Shown here: piece after piece, positions 1-10,000 of the stretch
Layout of the letters: each line of letters starts with the position of its first letter
Numbering within the stretch: position 1 is the first letter of the stretch
NCBI GenBank assembly: GCA_004151065.3
Contig: NWUY0300007283.1
Coordinates: 81,133 to 101,687 of the forward strand
Direction of reading: 5' to 3'
From: Larix sibirica
Lineage: Eukaryota; Streptophyta; Pinopsida; Pinales; Pinaceae
Length of the DNA stretch: 20,555 nucleotides
Program-made: the position numbers and the translations under genes
The notes under the pieces: generated by a model
Databases searched by the model: none
Told to the model about the DNA's origin: nothing
What the model saw: the letters and a program-made list of their open reading frames with translations, nothing else

Positions 1-242
1 GCATGTTGTTCTCTCAGATAAGATCCTAGATCATATTGAATTAAATTGTGAAAAACTAACATTAAGAAGCACTATCACTTTCATTATCAGTGTTACATTC
101 AACAACATTACCGATTTTATCCTTTTTCTTATCATTATGTGCTTCATCAACACTTGTGAGTTGACCCTTCAACGTTTTGATATTTCTCTACATGTGGTTT
201 CATCATGCCATTTTTTTACACCAATATTGTTGAACAACGTTT

Positions 243-318
243 AAAAGTACACCAATTAAGAAAACAAGTGTTAAGAGCATAAAAGTACACCAATTAACAA
301 AACAAGTGTTCAGAGCAT
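243..318. repeat. 38-bp tandem repeat, two units (also 7256-7331)
   Basis: 243-280 and 281-318 both run from aaaagtacaccaattaa to agagcat, and differ at two positions (g/c and a/c). Confidence 0.93.
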
Positions 319-1380
319 ATAGAAAGATGCAAAAAACAACATACATGAAGATATTATACAAATATGAAAAAACAACATAAGAGGAATAAGCTTTAAAATG
401 ATGCTTTCATAGATGGGAAGCCAATTTCACCTAGAACCAATAGAGTTATACCGTTTAGTAACTCGGATTTTCCAAGCGGTGTACAATAACTCAAATTGTC
501 TGCACATACATCTTAAACTCCTATTGGAGAGAATTCCTCGTTGAGCAAGGGATTATATGTCACTATGGTAATGGTCATTCAATTATACCTATCTCGTGTA
601 GCAATGAATGAGACCAAGATACCAAGTTGTGAATCATCTTCTATTAAACAACTAGATTGTGTGCATGAGCCCATATAAATCCTTATCAACCCTAGTATTA
701 ACATAGCCACAAAAGAGGAAGTGGAACACTAGAACAATTGACTACCACAATATTAACAACATCCTTGCAACATAAGAACAATTCATATTTTAATCAGTAT
801 GTCGTAAACGGAAAAAATCAAATGCAAATGTAAGAGGATACACAGCTCCATTAACCTTAAAAACACCCAACATCACTTGCACACAAGAACAACCCAATTG
901 CTATATACACTTCTGAGACATGAGTTGGCCAACTGGATCTTGCCAACAGGTTTTTGAATAGCAAAGGAAGGTACATAAGAGGTGGGAAAAATAGCTAGTG
1001 GTGGTACCCTCAAAGCATCATTGAAAACCTTGAAATATGACTCCAATGCATGTACTTTTATCTTCTAGGCCTAAATAATTATTTGTATTTCTATATTTTC
1101 TATATCAATAACCACAACATTCATGTTTAAGTTTACTTCCTTCTTACCTCAATGTACGCAAGATGGGACACAAATAAAATGACAATAAGTCAAGGGACAA
1201 CGGTACTAAGGAAATGCACACCCTATATAAAAATATAGTGAAATGGACCATTAAACCCATTGTTAAATCCATCCTTTAACCCATCCACGTCATCATAAAC
1301 ACCCAAGAAAACTAGATTATCAAGACATGTAGATTATCAAGACAACCACCATTCCTAAAGAGCTTTGCAAGCATGAGAAT
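319..1380. other. No recognisable gene
   Basis: AT-rich sequence with stops in all frames. I see no transposase, gag-pol or cellular gene motifs. A 17-bp tandem repeat containing agattatcaagaca lies at about 1314-1344. The same stretch recurs at 7332-8393. Confidence 0.7.
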
Positions 1381-1490
1381 ACCAAGCAATTTCAGGATTC
1401 AAAAATCAAGTTTCCTTTGGTCTACCACAAGGTTAGGCCCCTAATGAGAAAGTTGAAAACAACCTTCAAGGCATCTAGACCTAACCTATT
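1381..1490. repeat. 110-bp dispersed direct repeat, unit 1 (also 8394-8503)
   Basis: Runs from accaagcaatttca to ctaacctatt. It matches 1918-2027 without gaps at about 89 percent identity. Most differences are transitions, as expected for old methylated plant repeats. No coding meaning was found. Confidence 0.88.
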
Positions 1491-1917
1491 TATGTAAGGT
1501 AGTATCCCTATGTGTTGACTATACCGCCATATGCAATTAGTTTATGTATGGTTATTGGACAATATCGAATGCCATGAGATAGGTTTTCATATGTAAGGAA
1601 TGAGTTGTGCAACTTAAAGATTGCTAAACCACTAAATTCTAAATATGATATTTATGGGTGAATTTTTATTTCTTTTACGTCTATGCACATAACCAGTCCC
1701 TAAGGGGTGATATGGTTTTCTAAGTTCATGTTGTAATTCAGATGGATAACACAATACTCTTGTCTATCCAATCTTCCTCAAAATTGGCATCTAGAAGCTT
1801 CTTTCTAATCCAAATGAGCAATATAAAAAATGTTAATTGAGTATTCTAACATTTGTTTCTTAAGAAAACAAAGGATTTATAAGAATTTGTGCTAGGAAAT
1901 CAGGTTGCAAATAAGAA

Positions 1918-2027
1918 ACCAAGCAATTTCAAGATTCAAAAATCAGGTTGCCTTTGGTCTACCGCAAGGTCAAGCCCCCAACGAGAAAATTGAAAACAGC
2001 CTTCAAGGCATCTAGAACTAACCTATT
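1918..2027. repeat. 110-bp dispersed direct repeat, unit 2 (also 8931-9040)
   Basis: Partner of 1381-1490, 537 bp downstream. The sequence between the two is not itself repeated, so this is a spaced direct repeat: the flanks of an old insertion, or a segmental duplication. Confidence 0.88.
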
Positions 2028-2653
2028 AATATATTACTGATAATAGGGGAGGTTGTAGAATGCATGTAGTTTGTTCAGTTCAAGATATTCAAATCTTTAT
2101 ATACCATTTACAAAGACGTGCAAAATTATTCACTACATTGGCATTACAAGAAAGAAAAATAGGTTGTAATGTAGGTGTTCTATGTCAAGGAAATCACCAA
2201 CTTACATTTCATATCCATGATATGTTGCAACATTCAAGTATTGACACCATGCCATAACTAACCAAACCATGGGTTATATCCGCGGACACTGATAAATATC
2301 AATCAACACAAACATACAACAAATATGAATATGTAGATGCAGACTAATACACTACTCCTAAGGGTTTCGTACTTTCTAAAATGTTGGCTTATGCTTGTAT
2401 TATCTCACATGTATTGCGCCCATATGTATTGCACCCATAAAATATGCCTCTCAAGTATTTGCAACTATTTTATCTCTAAATATACCAACACTCTAGGATG
2501 ACCCTATGTATAGGGTGCTCTAAGGGACAAAAGGATTATTGTGAAGTATGAAGAGACTGCGTTATATCTTATGTTCCTTGATAATGATATCATAGTTCCT
2601 TCCTTAACCCCTTCTTTTCCAACCCTATAAGAGGTAGAATTGTTGACTATTTA
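2028..2653. other. No recognisable gene
   Basis: Contains a 65-codon plus-strand frame (2060-2257) with no recognisable motif, and a two-fold tgtattgc(g/a)cccat repeat near 2430-2450. CACTACTCCTAAG occurs at 2350, but no matching inverted tip was found. Recurs at 9041-9666. Confidence 0.65.
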
Positions 2654-2858
2654 CACAGTCAACAGTCTGCCCCTTATCCCTCCCTTTGTCATCCTCCGTA
2701 ACCCTTGTAGCATCTACCTAAACCATTCTAACCCCTAACCTTCCATTCTAATCTAGCCACACAGTCAACAATCTACCACTTATTCCTCCCTTTGTCACTC
2801 TTGTCAACCCTTGTAGCATCTACCTAAACCATTCCCCCTAACCTTCCATTTTACACCC
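2654..2858. repeat. About 100-bp tandem repeat, two units (also 9667-9871)
   Basis: Unit 1 is 2654-2759 and unit 2 is 2760 to about 2858. Both begin cacagtcaaca and share ccctttgtca, acccttgtagcatctaccta and taaccttccatt. The plus strand is pyrimidine-rich here. Identity is roughly 85 percent with small length changes. Confidence 0.9.
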
Positions 2859-3682
2859 TTTCTTCCTCTTCAACTCGACCATATATCAGATTTGAGGTGA
2901 CCTACACATAATATATAGCAACAATCAGAAAGGAAGAGGGTGATATACATAGATAATGGGGCAATAAATCAACAATCAAAGAATTCAAATCATCAATCAA
3001 TAAGAGGGTAATCCACCAAACAACCTATGAATATGTCTAGCACATCACCAAAGCATCAATGAGCCTCACCTTAAAATCGGTTCCACAATCAAGTTTCTAT
3101 TATTAGCCACGAAGGATTCAAGAATGGAATATAAAGATTACAAGTATATACAAAATAATTATGCAAAGGGATTGAAATATGGGCCCAATGACTATTGAAG
3201 ATAGAATCTAAGCATCTTACCTTTTCTGAAACAATGGAATCACACTCATTCCATGCAGAAATAATGGGTTTAATCGAGGTTTCCAACTATGAAATTGTCT
3301 TTGTCAACCCGTATATGCAACTAATTGCATATTGGTACCCATCATTCGTGTTGGAACCATCTGCAGTGGTTCTTATTGGGATTCTTGTAATTCAACAGTT
3401 GGCAATGAAATCTATGTTCACCTTTTAGATTTCAACATGATCTTACCGCAACTTTACTAAAGTCTAACATTGCCATATATTTCACAATGTCGTCTACACC
3501 CAGTTCTCTATTATTTTTTTATACCTAAAATTCAATGTCAAGTTTCAACATACAATTAGTTTGATAAACAAATCAAAATAAATAGCACAATGTAAATCCA
3601 ACCAAAAATCCATACACTTACTGCAAATCTGTCTTTTTTGTCCTGCAACCCGCCTCAACTAAATGAATATGTAGCCTTCACA
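2859..3682. other. No recognisable gene
   Basis: Short frames on both strands (3195-3428 plus, 3286-3089 minus) overlap each other and show no family motif. This stretch is downstream of the Ptta-like frame and may be the 3' part of the CACTA element. Recurs at 9872-10695. Confidence 0.6.
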
Positions 3683-4561
3683 TTATTTCTTTCTTTTTTG
3701 CCTCTTGTCCTCTTTGCCAAATATTCTTTGGAACAAATAGTTTTTTTCAATTCCTCCCATTATTTGGGAGATAGAGTGGAGCTTTTCCTCTCGTTTCCAT
3801 CCAGGATTATTTTTCTGCAATTGTGTATAAAATTGTTCATCAAAATTCTCATCTTTTGCTTGTAATATTTTCTTGAGATATTCCCACCAACAATCTAAAA
3901 AGAATTCTCTATTTTTTGTATAACATTTTTGACACGTCTTGTATCTTGGTATGCAAAATTTGATTTGCAAAAACATCCAAATGAGCCCTACATCTTATAC
4001 CCAACTTGGTGGCCCACCTTGCAGCATGTTTCCCAATGGGCTGAACATATTTTGACACCTCAACCAAGAAAGGATTCTTACCTTCTAATTTACTTTCTTT
4101 CACTTTCCTTTCTGTAGACCTAATCCAATCTTGATTCAATATTCGTCTTTTAACAACAACGAATACTTCTTCAAAACGCCTACCAATATAATAGGGTGAT
4201 CCTCTTGCATCAAAAGTTGTAGATGCAATAGGCGTATTTTGAGGCACACCAGATGTAAGTGGTGTCTCTTCATGACTTGCACTGACCGGAATTTCATGCT
4301 CAGTACCTATCACTGCACTATATGTGCCTTCAAACACATTCTTCGATTTTGAATAAAGGAATTGCAAACTTGATCTTCCATTTTTCTCATCTCTTTTAGA
4401 CTTTTTGTTAATATATCATCACGCTTCAAATCACCATGTGCTATATCAACTTGCATATCACCACGTGCTATGTCAAGCTGCACATCATCACAACTATTCT
4501 TTTCATGATCAACTACATTTGTTGAATCATGAATGCATGAGATTCTACAAGTTGGGGCCAC
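3683..4561 (-). pseudogene. CACTA companion protein, Ptta/En/Spm-like, pseudogene (copy A)
   Basis: This is the same region as 10696-11574, with identical conceptual minus-strand peptides (frames 4561-4310, 4367-3909 and 3976-3683). The one nearby base difference (4589 a, 11602 c) lies just upstream of the first frame. If the 7-kb repeat is an assembly duplicate, this is not a second gene copy. Confidence 0.5.
4431..4484 (-). repeat. 27-bp in-frame tandem repeat, two units (also 11444-11497)
   Basis: The units 4431-4457 and 4458-4484 differ at four positions. On the minus strand they encode VQLDIARGD and MQVDIAHGD, a 9-residue repeat at the N-terminal side of the Ptta-like frame. The same pair recurs at 11444-11497. 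Confidence 0.85.
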
Positions 4562-5355
4562 TATATCTTTACTTGCCCTCTATTTTTTATGTGCAATATT
4601 TTTCTTTCCTATAAAACAAATAAATATCATATTAGTAACATATATACATATAGCTATTTCCTATAAAACATTAAACATTATTAAATAAATAATATACTAA
4701 AGTGGATTAACAACTTTCATAGTTGGAAAACCAAGAAATGATAAATATTCATCATTCTTGGTCACATGTTCTCTACAAAAGGGCTCATATTCTATCAAAG
4801 TTTCAACATTATCACTGCCATTTAATTTGTGCCTCAAGGATTTTTCTTCATATCCTAAAGTCCAACAATGAAAGAACAAACACCACTTAAAATCAACCTT
4901 GAATTGTTGCTTATATAACATGAAATCAACAGTAAATAAGTGAAATATAAACTCATATTTTGTAGTCAAATCGGTAGTGGTTAAATGATGACAATACTCA
5001 AAATTTAATTGAGTGATTTCTCCAAAATCCAAACATATAGTAGGATGATCAAATGGGTTTATGATTAGCCCTTAATAGTAAGTGAAATGCACTTCAAATC
5101 AATAGTGAACATATCATATTTATATACAATGTACCAACATAATAATGGTGATTATATTCATGAATTATGAGTAAAACAACAGTGAATAAGCACACCTATA
5201 ATTAGATCTTTATTATAGTAAATCAACCATGAATCAAGATCATCAAACTCATAAATTTTCAGAGTAAAATCAATAGTACCATATGCGCTAAAACTCAAAA
5301 AATGATAGTGATAACAATAGATTCTAATGCAAGGGAACTTTATGGAACATCTAGT
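4562..5355. other. No assignable gene; scattered aatcaacagtgaa-like motifs
   Basis: A 111-codon minus-strand frame (5032-4697) and a 73-codon one (5379-5158) have no recognised motif. Variants of aaatcaa(c/t)agt(g/a)aa occur near 4922, 5097, 5172, 5219 and 5266. This could be decayed intron or spacer of the CACTA element between the TNP2 and Ptta-like parts. Recurs at 11575-12368. Confidence 0.5.
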
Positions 5356-5498
5356 GGAGGAAACTTTATGGAATAACATTAATACTTATGCTACGCATTC
5401 ACATCAATACATATTTATGGAACAACATTAGTACTTTCTATTTTATACATTCACATCTAATGGGGGCAACTTCATGGAACAACATTAGTACTTATACT
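5356..5498. repeat. Degenerate 50-57-bp repeat array, three units (also 12369-12511)
   Basis: The core tttatggaacaacattagta recurs with small changes from about 5364, 5413 and 5470. Units one and two are each followed by cattcacatc. The third unit is cut by the retro-insert and resumes at 6696. The array lies in the 3' part of the CACTA element, where subterminal repeats would be expected, but a terminus was not identified. Confidence 0.7.
5481..5498. repeat. Target-site duplication, left (copy A)
   Basis: aacattagtacttatact, identical to 6678-6695. The next outer and inner bases differ, so 18 bp is the exact length. Confidence 0.92.
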
Positions 5499-6677
5499 CC
5501 CCCCACGGTGGGTGCTAGAGAGGGACCACCCCCACGAAGAGCTTGTCAACCAATAGGACTGACACATGCCCACCTGTGTCAATCACGAGGCAAGACACGT
5601 GTCGGCCTTGTCTGCCCACACATCCCATCAGACATCATTTGTTATACACCCGCCCGAGTGCTCCAGTCCTCCGGCTTGCGCTAAGTCATGTCCTCGTCAG
5701 GCTCTGTGAGTTCACATTCACTCTGCGTTATGCTCCATGGAGGAAGTTCCTCCTGCAATAAAGGTTAGAGGGGATGGTAAAGGAAAGAACCATCGTAAAA
5801 CTCTATGTATTATTCGAAGGAGCACAAGGTTGAAAGCATTGAGGTTTACAGAGTTGAGACTCTCCCTTAGCTGCATTATATCGGTTGGTAATTCGGCTCT
5901 TGGTTCATTCACGATGGTAGCAGCAATGCCGCCCATGAGAGGTAGCATCAGGCGGAAGACAAAGCCAACCGGCCCCTCTCCAGGCCTGCCAGTTCGCTTC
6001 ATGCAGAGTTTAGTGGGTAAAGCCTGCAGATTCGAGGAAGACACCCTGTCATCAGTGCAAGAAGAAATCAAGGATGTTGAAGAGGACGCCCAGGTGATGA
6101 GGAGATGTATCTTAGAATCCAAAATTTGGGAGAAGTTTGAATCTATGGTTCCTAACCCGAGAAGTACCGAAGGGCGCACCATGCTCTACCAGCGAACCCT
6201 GGACATTCACTGGCTGCAACAAAACATCCTCGGAAATACCCTGGCAGAGTGCGGAGAAGCACACTCCAAAATCTTGCTCCAGCAAGACGAGATGGTGGGA
6301 TACCTAAAGAAAATTCTCCACAACCAGAACCAGATTGCTCGTAGGCTCAGTATTGAGCTCGTCAAAGAACCTGAGGCTCAGGAAGCCAGAACCAGTTTGA
6401 ACATCTAGTTAGGGTTCAGTCTACATATGTCTTTTTTATGTTTAGAATTTTCAGTTTAATTCCTGCTGTAGTTTTTTTTTTTTAAGCTACCCTACTGTAT
6501 AGAAAGACAGAATCTCTCATACTATTATACGTCAATGCTTCCTTTCGGGGATGACTTATTATTTTTTTGACCCTGGATCTATTTTCCCAGTGTTGGGAGG
6601 GCCTGACGATACTCTATTTATCTTTCTTTGTATCTTTCTGGAAGTAATATAAGGACCTAATCTAACTTACAAAAAAA
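5499..6677 (+). mobile_element. Retro-inserted 1179-bp sequence with A tail and 18-bp TSD (copy A)
   Basis: This block is visibly GC-richer than its surroundings. It is bounded by a perfect 18-bp target-site duplication, aacattagtacttatact, at 5481-5498 and 6678-6695. It ends in a run of A (6671-6679, two of which may belong to the TSD). Upstream of the tail are plant-type 3'-end signals: a tttgta-containing T-rich stretch at 6620-6640 and taatata at 6645-6651. There are no terminal inverted or long terminal repeats. A direct flank duplication of this length, a 3' A tail and a poly(A) signal are the standard marks of target-primed reverse transcription by LINE machinery. It may be a processed copy of a cellular mRNA or a non-autonomous LINE-like family with its own ORF. 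A short palindrome (cccacggtggg) lies at the 5' end. Confidence 0.85.
5737..6408 (+). CDS. Intact 223-aa ORF of unknown function in retro-insert (copy A)
   Basis: This is an uninterrupted frame from ATG 5737 to TAG at 6406-6408, inside the retro-insert and followed by about 260 bp of 3'-UTR-like sequence and an A tail. I do not recognise the protein. Visible parts: a basic N-terminus (VRGDGKGKNHRK, residues 10-21); a mildly hydrophobic Ser/Leu stretch (about 41-58) too polar to call a membrane helix; a second basic, proline-containing patch (MRGSIRRKTKPTGPSPG, about 67-83); an acidic helix-like stretch (FEEDTLSSVQEEIKDVEEDA); and a Gln/Leu-rich, probably helical C-terminal half (for example MVGYLKKILHNQNQIARRL). 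There are no zinc knuckles, reverse transcriptase or transposase motifs. ATG 5737 is not the first ATG. An upstream frame at 5566-5709 ends 27 nt before it, and ATGs at 5688 and 5730 are in another frame. The coding status is plausible given intact length and composition, but unproven. Confidence 0.5.
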   Translation: MEEVPPAIKVRGDGKGKNHRKTLCIIRRSTRLKALRFTELRLSLSCIISVGNSALGSFTMVAAMPPMRGSIRRKTKPTGPSPGLPVRFMQSLVGKACRFEEDTLSSVQEEIKDVEEDAQVMRRCILESKIWEKFESMVPNPRSTEGRTMLYQRTLDIHWLQQNILGNTLAECGEAHSKILLQQDEMVGYLKKILHNQNQIARRLSIELVKEPEAQEARTSLNI

Positions 6678-6695
6678 AACATTAGTACTTATACT
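6678..6695. repeat. Target-site duplication, right (copy A)
   Basis: Perfect repeat of 5481-5498, directly after the A run. Joining the outer flanks restores a continuous host sequence in which the third unit of the 5356-5498 repeat array continues as acacatgtg. Confidence 0.92.
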
Positions 6696-7027
6696 ACACA
6701 TGTGATCTGACTGTTTCTAAAGGATAGCATTATCCCAATGCATTATCTTACATTATTGGAAGATTAAATCGTAGATGTAGTAAACATTGAACAACCATGT
6801 TCAACAATAACAATCATTCAAATAACATCATTGTCATAGTGAACTTGAAGGCTTATTTGAAATCTTAATCAGTTAACACTTAAATTTAAAACTATCATTA
6901 TTCAACAAGGTGGATAGTTCAACTACAAAGGAAGAAGTAACCAGTTTAGTGACCACCAAAGTTTAGGTGACAAGATAACGAGTTAAGGTCACCATCTAGT
7001 TAAGGTGACAAATCATCATCATAATCA
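6696..7027. other. Spacer and orphan end of transposase pseudogene
   Basis: No gene is visible. The last bases (7000-7027) equal the final codons and stop of the minus-strand transposase remnant at 14013-14040, but here they are cut off from the rest of that gene by the N at 7028. Confidence 0.7.
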
Positions 7028-7028
7028 N
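7028..7028. other. Single N at the repeat junction (probable contig join)
   Basis: One ambiguous base lies exactly between the two 7012-bp copies. The sequence to its left matches 13xxx-14040 up to its last base, and the sequence to its right matches position 16 onward from its first base. This is a perfect end-to-start (dovetail) overlap, the pattern made when two overlapping contigs are abutted with an N and not merged. Confidence 0.85.
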
Positions 7029-10000
7029 AGATAATATCCTAGATCATATTGAATTAAATTGTGAAAAACTAACATTTAGAAGCACTATCACTTTCATTAT
7101 CAGTGTTACATTCAACAACATTACCGATTTTATCCTTTTTCTTATCATTATGTGCTTCATCAACACTTGTGAGTTGACCCTTCAACGTTTTGATATTTCT
7201 CTACATGTGGTTTCATCATGCCATTTTTTTACACCAATATTGTTGAACAACGTTTAAAAGTACACCAATTAAGAAAACAAGTGTTAAGAGCATAAAAGTA
7301 CACCAATTAACAAAACAAGTGTTCAGAGCATATAGAAAGATGCAAAAAACAACATACATGAAGATATTATACAAATATGAAAAAACAACATAAGAGGAAT
7401 AAGCTTTAAAATGATGCTTTCATAGATGGGAAGCCAATTTCACCTAGAACCAATAGAGTTATACCGTTTAGTAACTCGGATTTTCCAAGCGGTGTACAAT
7501 AACTCAAATTGTCTGCACATACATCTTAAACTCCTATTGGAGAGAATTCCTCGTTGAGCAAGGGATTATATGTCACTATGGTAATGGTCATTCAATTATA
7601 CCTATCTCGTGTAGCAATGAATGAGACCAAGATACCAAGTTGTGAATCATCTTCTATTAAACAACTAGATTGTGTGCATGAGCCCATATAAATCCTTATC
7701 AACCCTAGTATTAACATAGCCACAAAAGAGGAAGTGGAACACTAGAACAATTGACTACCACAATATTAACAACATCCTTGCAACATAAGAACAATTCATA
7801 TTTTAATCAGTATGTCGTAAACGGAAAAAATCAAATGCAAATGTAAGAGGATACACAGCTCCATTAACCTTAAAAACACCCAACATCACTTGCACACAAG
7901 AACAACCCAATTGCTATATACACTTCTGAGACATGAGTTGGCCAACTGGATCTTGCCAACAGGTTTTTGAATAGCAAAGGAAGGTACATAAGAGGTGGGA
8001 AAAATAGCTAGTGGTGGTACCCTCAAAGCATCATTGAAAACCTTGAAATATGACTCCAATGCATGTACTTTTATCTTCTAGGCCTAAATAATTATTTGTA
8101 TTTCTATATTTTCTATATCAATAACCACAACATTCATGTTTAAGTTTACTTCCTTCTTACCTCAATGTACGCAAGATGGGACACAAATAAAATGACAATA
8201 AGTCAAGGGACAACGGTACTAAGGAAATGCACACCCTATATAAAAATATAGTGAAATGGACCATTAAACCCATTGTTAAATCCATCCTTTAACCCATCCA
8301 CGTCATCATAAACACCCAAGAAAACTAGATTATCAAGACATGTAGATTATCAAGACAACCACCATTCCTAAAGAGCTTTGCAAGCATGAGAATACCAAGC
8401 AATTTCAGGATTCAAAAATCAAGTTTCCTTTGGTCTACCACAAGGTTAGGCCCCTAATGAGAAAGTTGAAAACAACCTTCAAGGCATCTAGACCTAACCT
8501 ATTTATGTAAGGTAGTATCCCTATGTGTTGACTATACCGCCATATGCAATTAGTTTATGTATGGTTATTGGACAATATCGAATGCCATGAGATAGGTTTT
8601 CATATGTAAGGAATGAGTTGTGCAACTTAAAGATTGCTAAACCACTAAATTCTAAATATGATATTTATGGGTGAATTTTTATTTCTTTTACGTCTATGCA
8701 CATAACCAGTCCCTAAGGGGTGATATGGTTTTCTAAGTTCATGTTGTAATTCAGATGGATAACACAATACTCTTGTCTATCCAATCTTCCTCAAAATTGG
8801 CATCTAGAAGCTTCTTTCTAATCCAAATGAGCAATATAAAAAATGTTAATTGAGTATTCTAACATTTGTTTCTTAAGAAAACAAAGGATTTATAAGAATT
8901 TGTGCTAGGAAATCAGGTTGCAAATAAGAAACCAAGCAATTTCAAGATTCAAAAATCAGGTTGCCTTTGGTCTACCGCAAGGTCAAGCCCCCAACGAGAA
9001 AATTGAAAACAGCCTTCAAGGCATCTAGAACTAACCTATTAATATATTACTGATAATAGGGGAGGTTGTAGAATGCATGTAGTTTGTTCAGTTCAAGATA
9101 TTCAAATCTTTATATACCATTTACAAAGACGTGCAAAATTATTCACTACATTGGCATTACAAGAAAGAAAAATAGGTTGTAATGTAGGTGTTCTATGTCA
9201 AGGAAATCACCAACTTACATTTCATATCCATGATATGTTGCAACATTCAAGTATTGACACCATGCCATAACTAACCAAACCATGGGTTATATCCGCGGAC
9301 ACTGATAAATATCAATCAACACAAACATACAACAAATATGAATATGTAGATGCAGACTAATACACTACTCCTAAGGGTTTCGTACTTTCTAAAATGTTGG
9401 CTTATGCTTGTATTATCTCACATGTATTGCGCCCATATGTATTGCACCCATAAAATATGCCTCTCAAGTATTTGCAACTATTTTATCTCTAAATATACCA
9501 ACACTCTAGGATGACCCTATGTATAGGGTGCTCTAAGGGACAAAAGGATTATTGTGAAGTATGAAGAGACTGCGTTATATCTTATGTTCCTTGATAATGA
9601 TATCATAGTTCCTTCCTTAACCCCTTCTTTTCCAACCCTATAAGAGGTAGAATTGTTGACTATTTACACAGTCAACAGTCTGCCCCTTATCCCTCCCTTT
9701 GTCATCCTCCGTAACCCTTGTAGCATCTACCTAAACCATTCTAACCCCTAACCTTCCATTCTAATCTAGCCACACAGTCAACAATCTACCACTTATTCCT
9801 CCCTTTGTCACTCTTGTCAACCCTTGTAGCATCTACCTAAACCATTCCCCCTAACCTTCCATTTTACACCCTTTCTTCCTCTTCAACTCGACCATATATC
9901 AGATTTGAGGTGACCTACACATAATATATAGCAACAATCAGAAAGGAAGAGGGTGATATACATAGATAATGGGGCAATAAATCAACAATCAAAGAATTCA

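Larger units (their letters stand above)
16..7027. repeat. 7012-bp direct repeat, copy A
   Basis: This block is repeated at an offset of 7013 in 7029-14040. Reading the two side by side, I found only five substitutions: 22/7035 g/t, 64/7077 a/t, 4589/11602 a/c, 5747/12760 t/g and 6907/13920 a/g. No length differences were seen. Bases 1-15 are unique to this side, so the left edge of the repeat is inside the window. The right edge is the N at 7028. Three of the five differences lie within about 120 bp of a repeat end, as expected for low-coverage contig tips. The copy contains the downstream half of a CACTA element with a nested retro-insertion. The last 27 bases correspond to the extreme 3' end of the transposase pseudogene, whose body exists only next to copy B. 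Confidence 0.97.

Noticed and set aside
243-318. Short spaced repeats as a CRISPR array
   Set aside because: There are only two abutting units without spacers, and the DNA is plant.
2060-2257. 65-codon plus-strand frame (and 9073-9270) as a gene
   Set aside because: No motif, no conserved-looking composition, short length, and surrounded by stops in transposon debris.
2350-2364. CACTACTCCTAAG as the left tip of the CACTA element
   Set aside because: No matching inverted end was found to the right of 17.6 kb, and no 3-bp target duplication could be paired. The pentanucleotide alone is common by chance.
3089-3428. Overlapping short frames on both strands (3286-3089 minus, 3195-3428 plus)
   Set aside because: They occupy the same bases on opposite strands and neither shows a family motif.
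5388-5684. 98-codon plus-strand frame crossing the left edge of the retro-insert
   Set aside because: It joins CACTA spacer and insert leader across the target-site duplication, so it is a chance fusion. The repeat words in it (WNNIST twice) come from the tttatggaacaacatta array.
5718-6182. 154-codon minus-strand frame (also 12731-13195)
   Set aside because: It is antisense to the 223-aa frame within the retro-insert. The insert's polarity is fixed as plus by its A tail.
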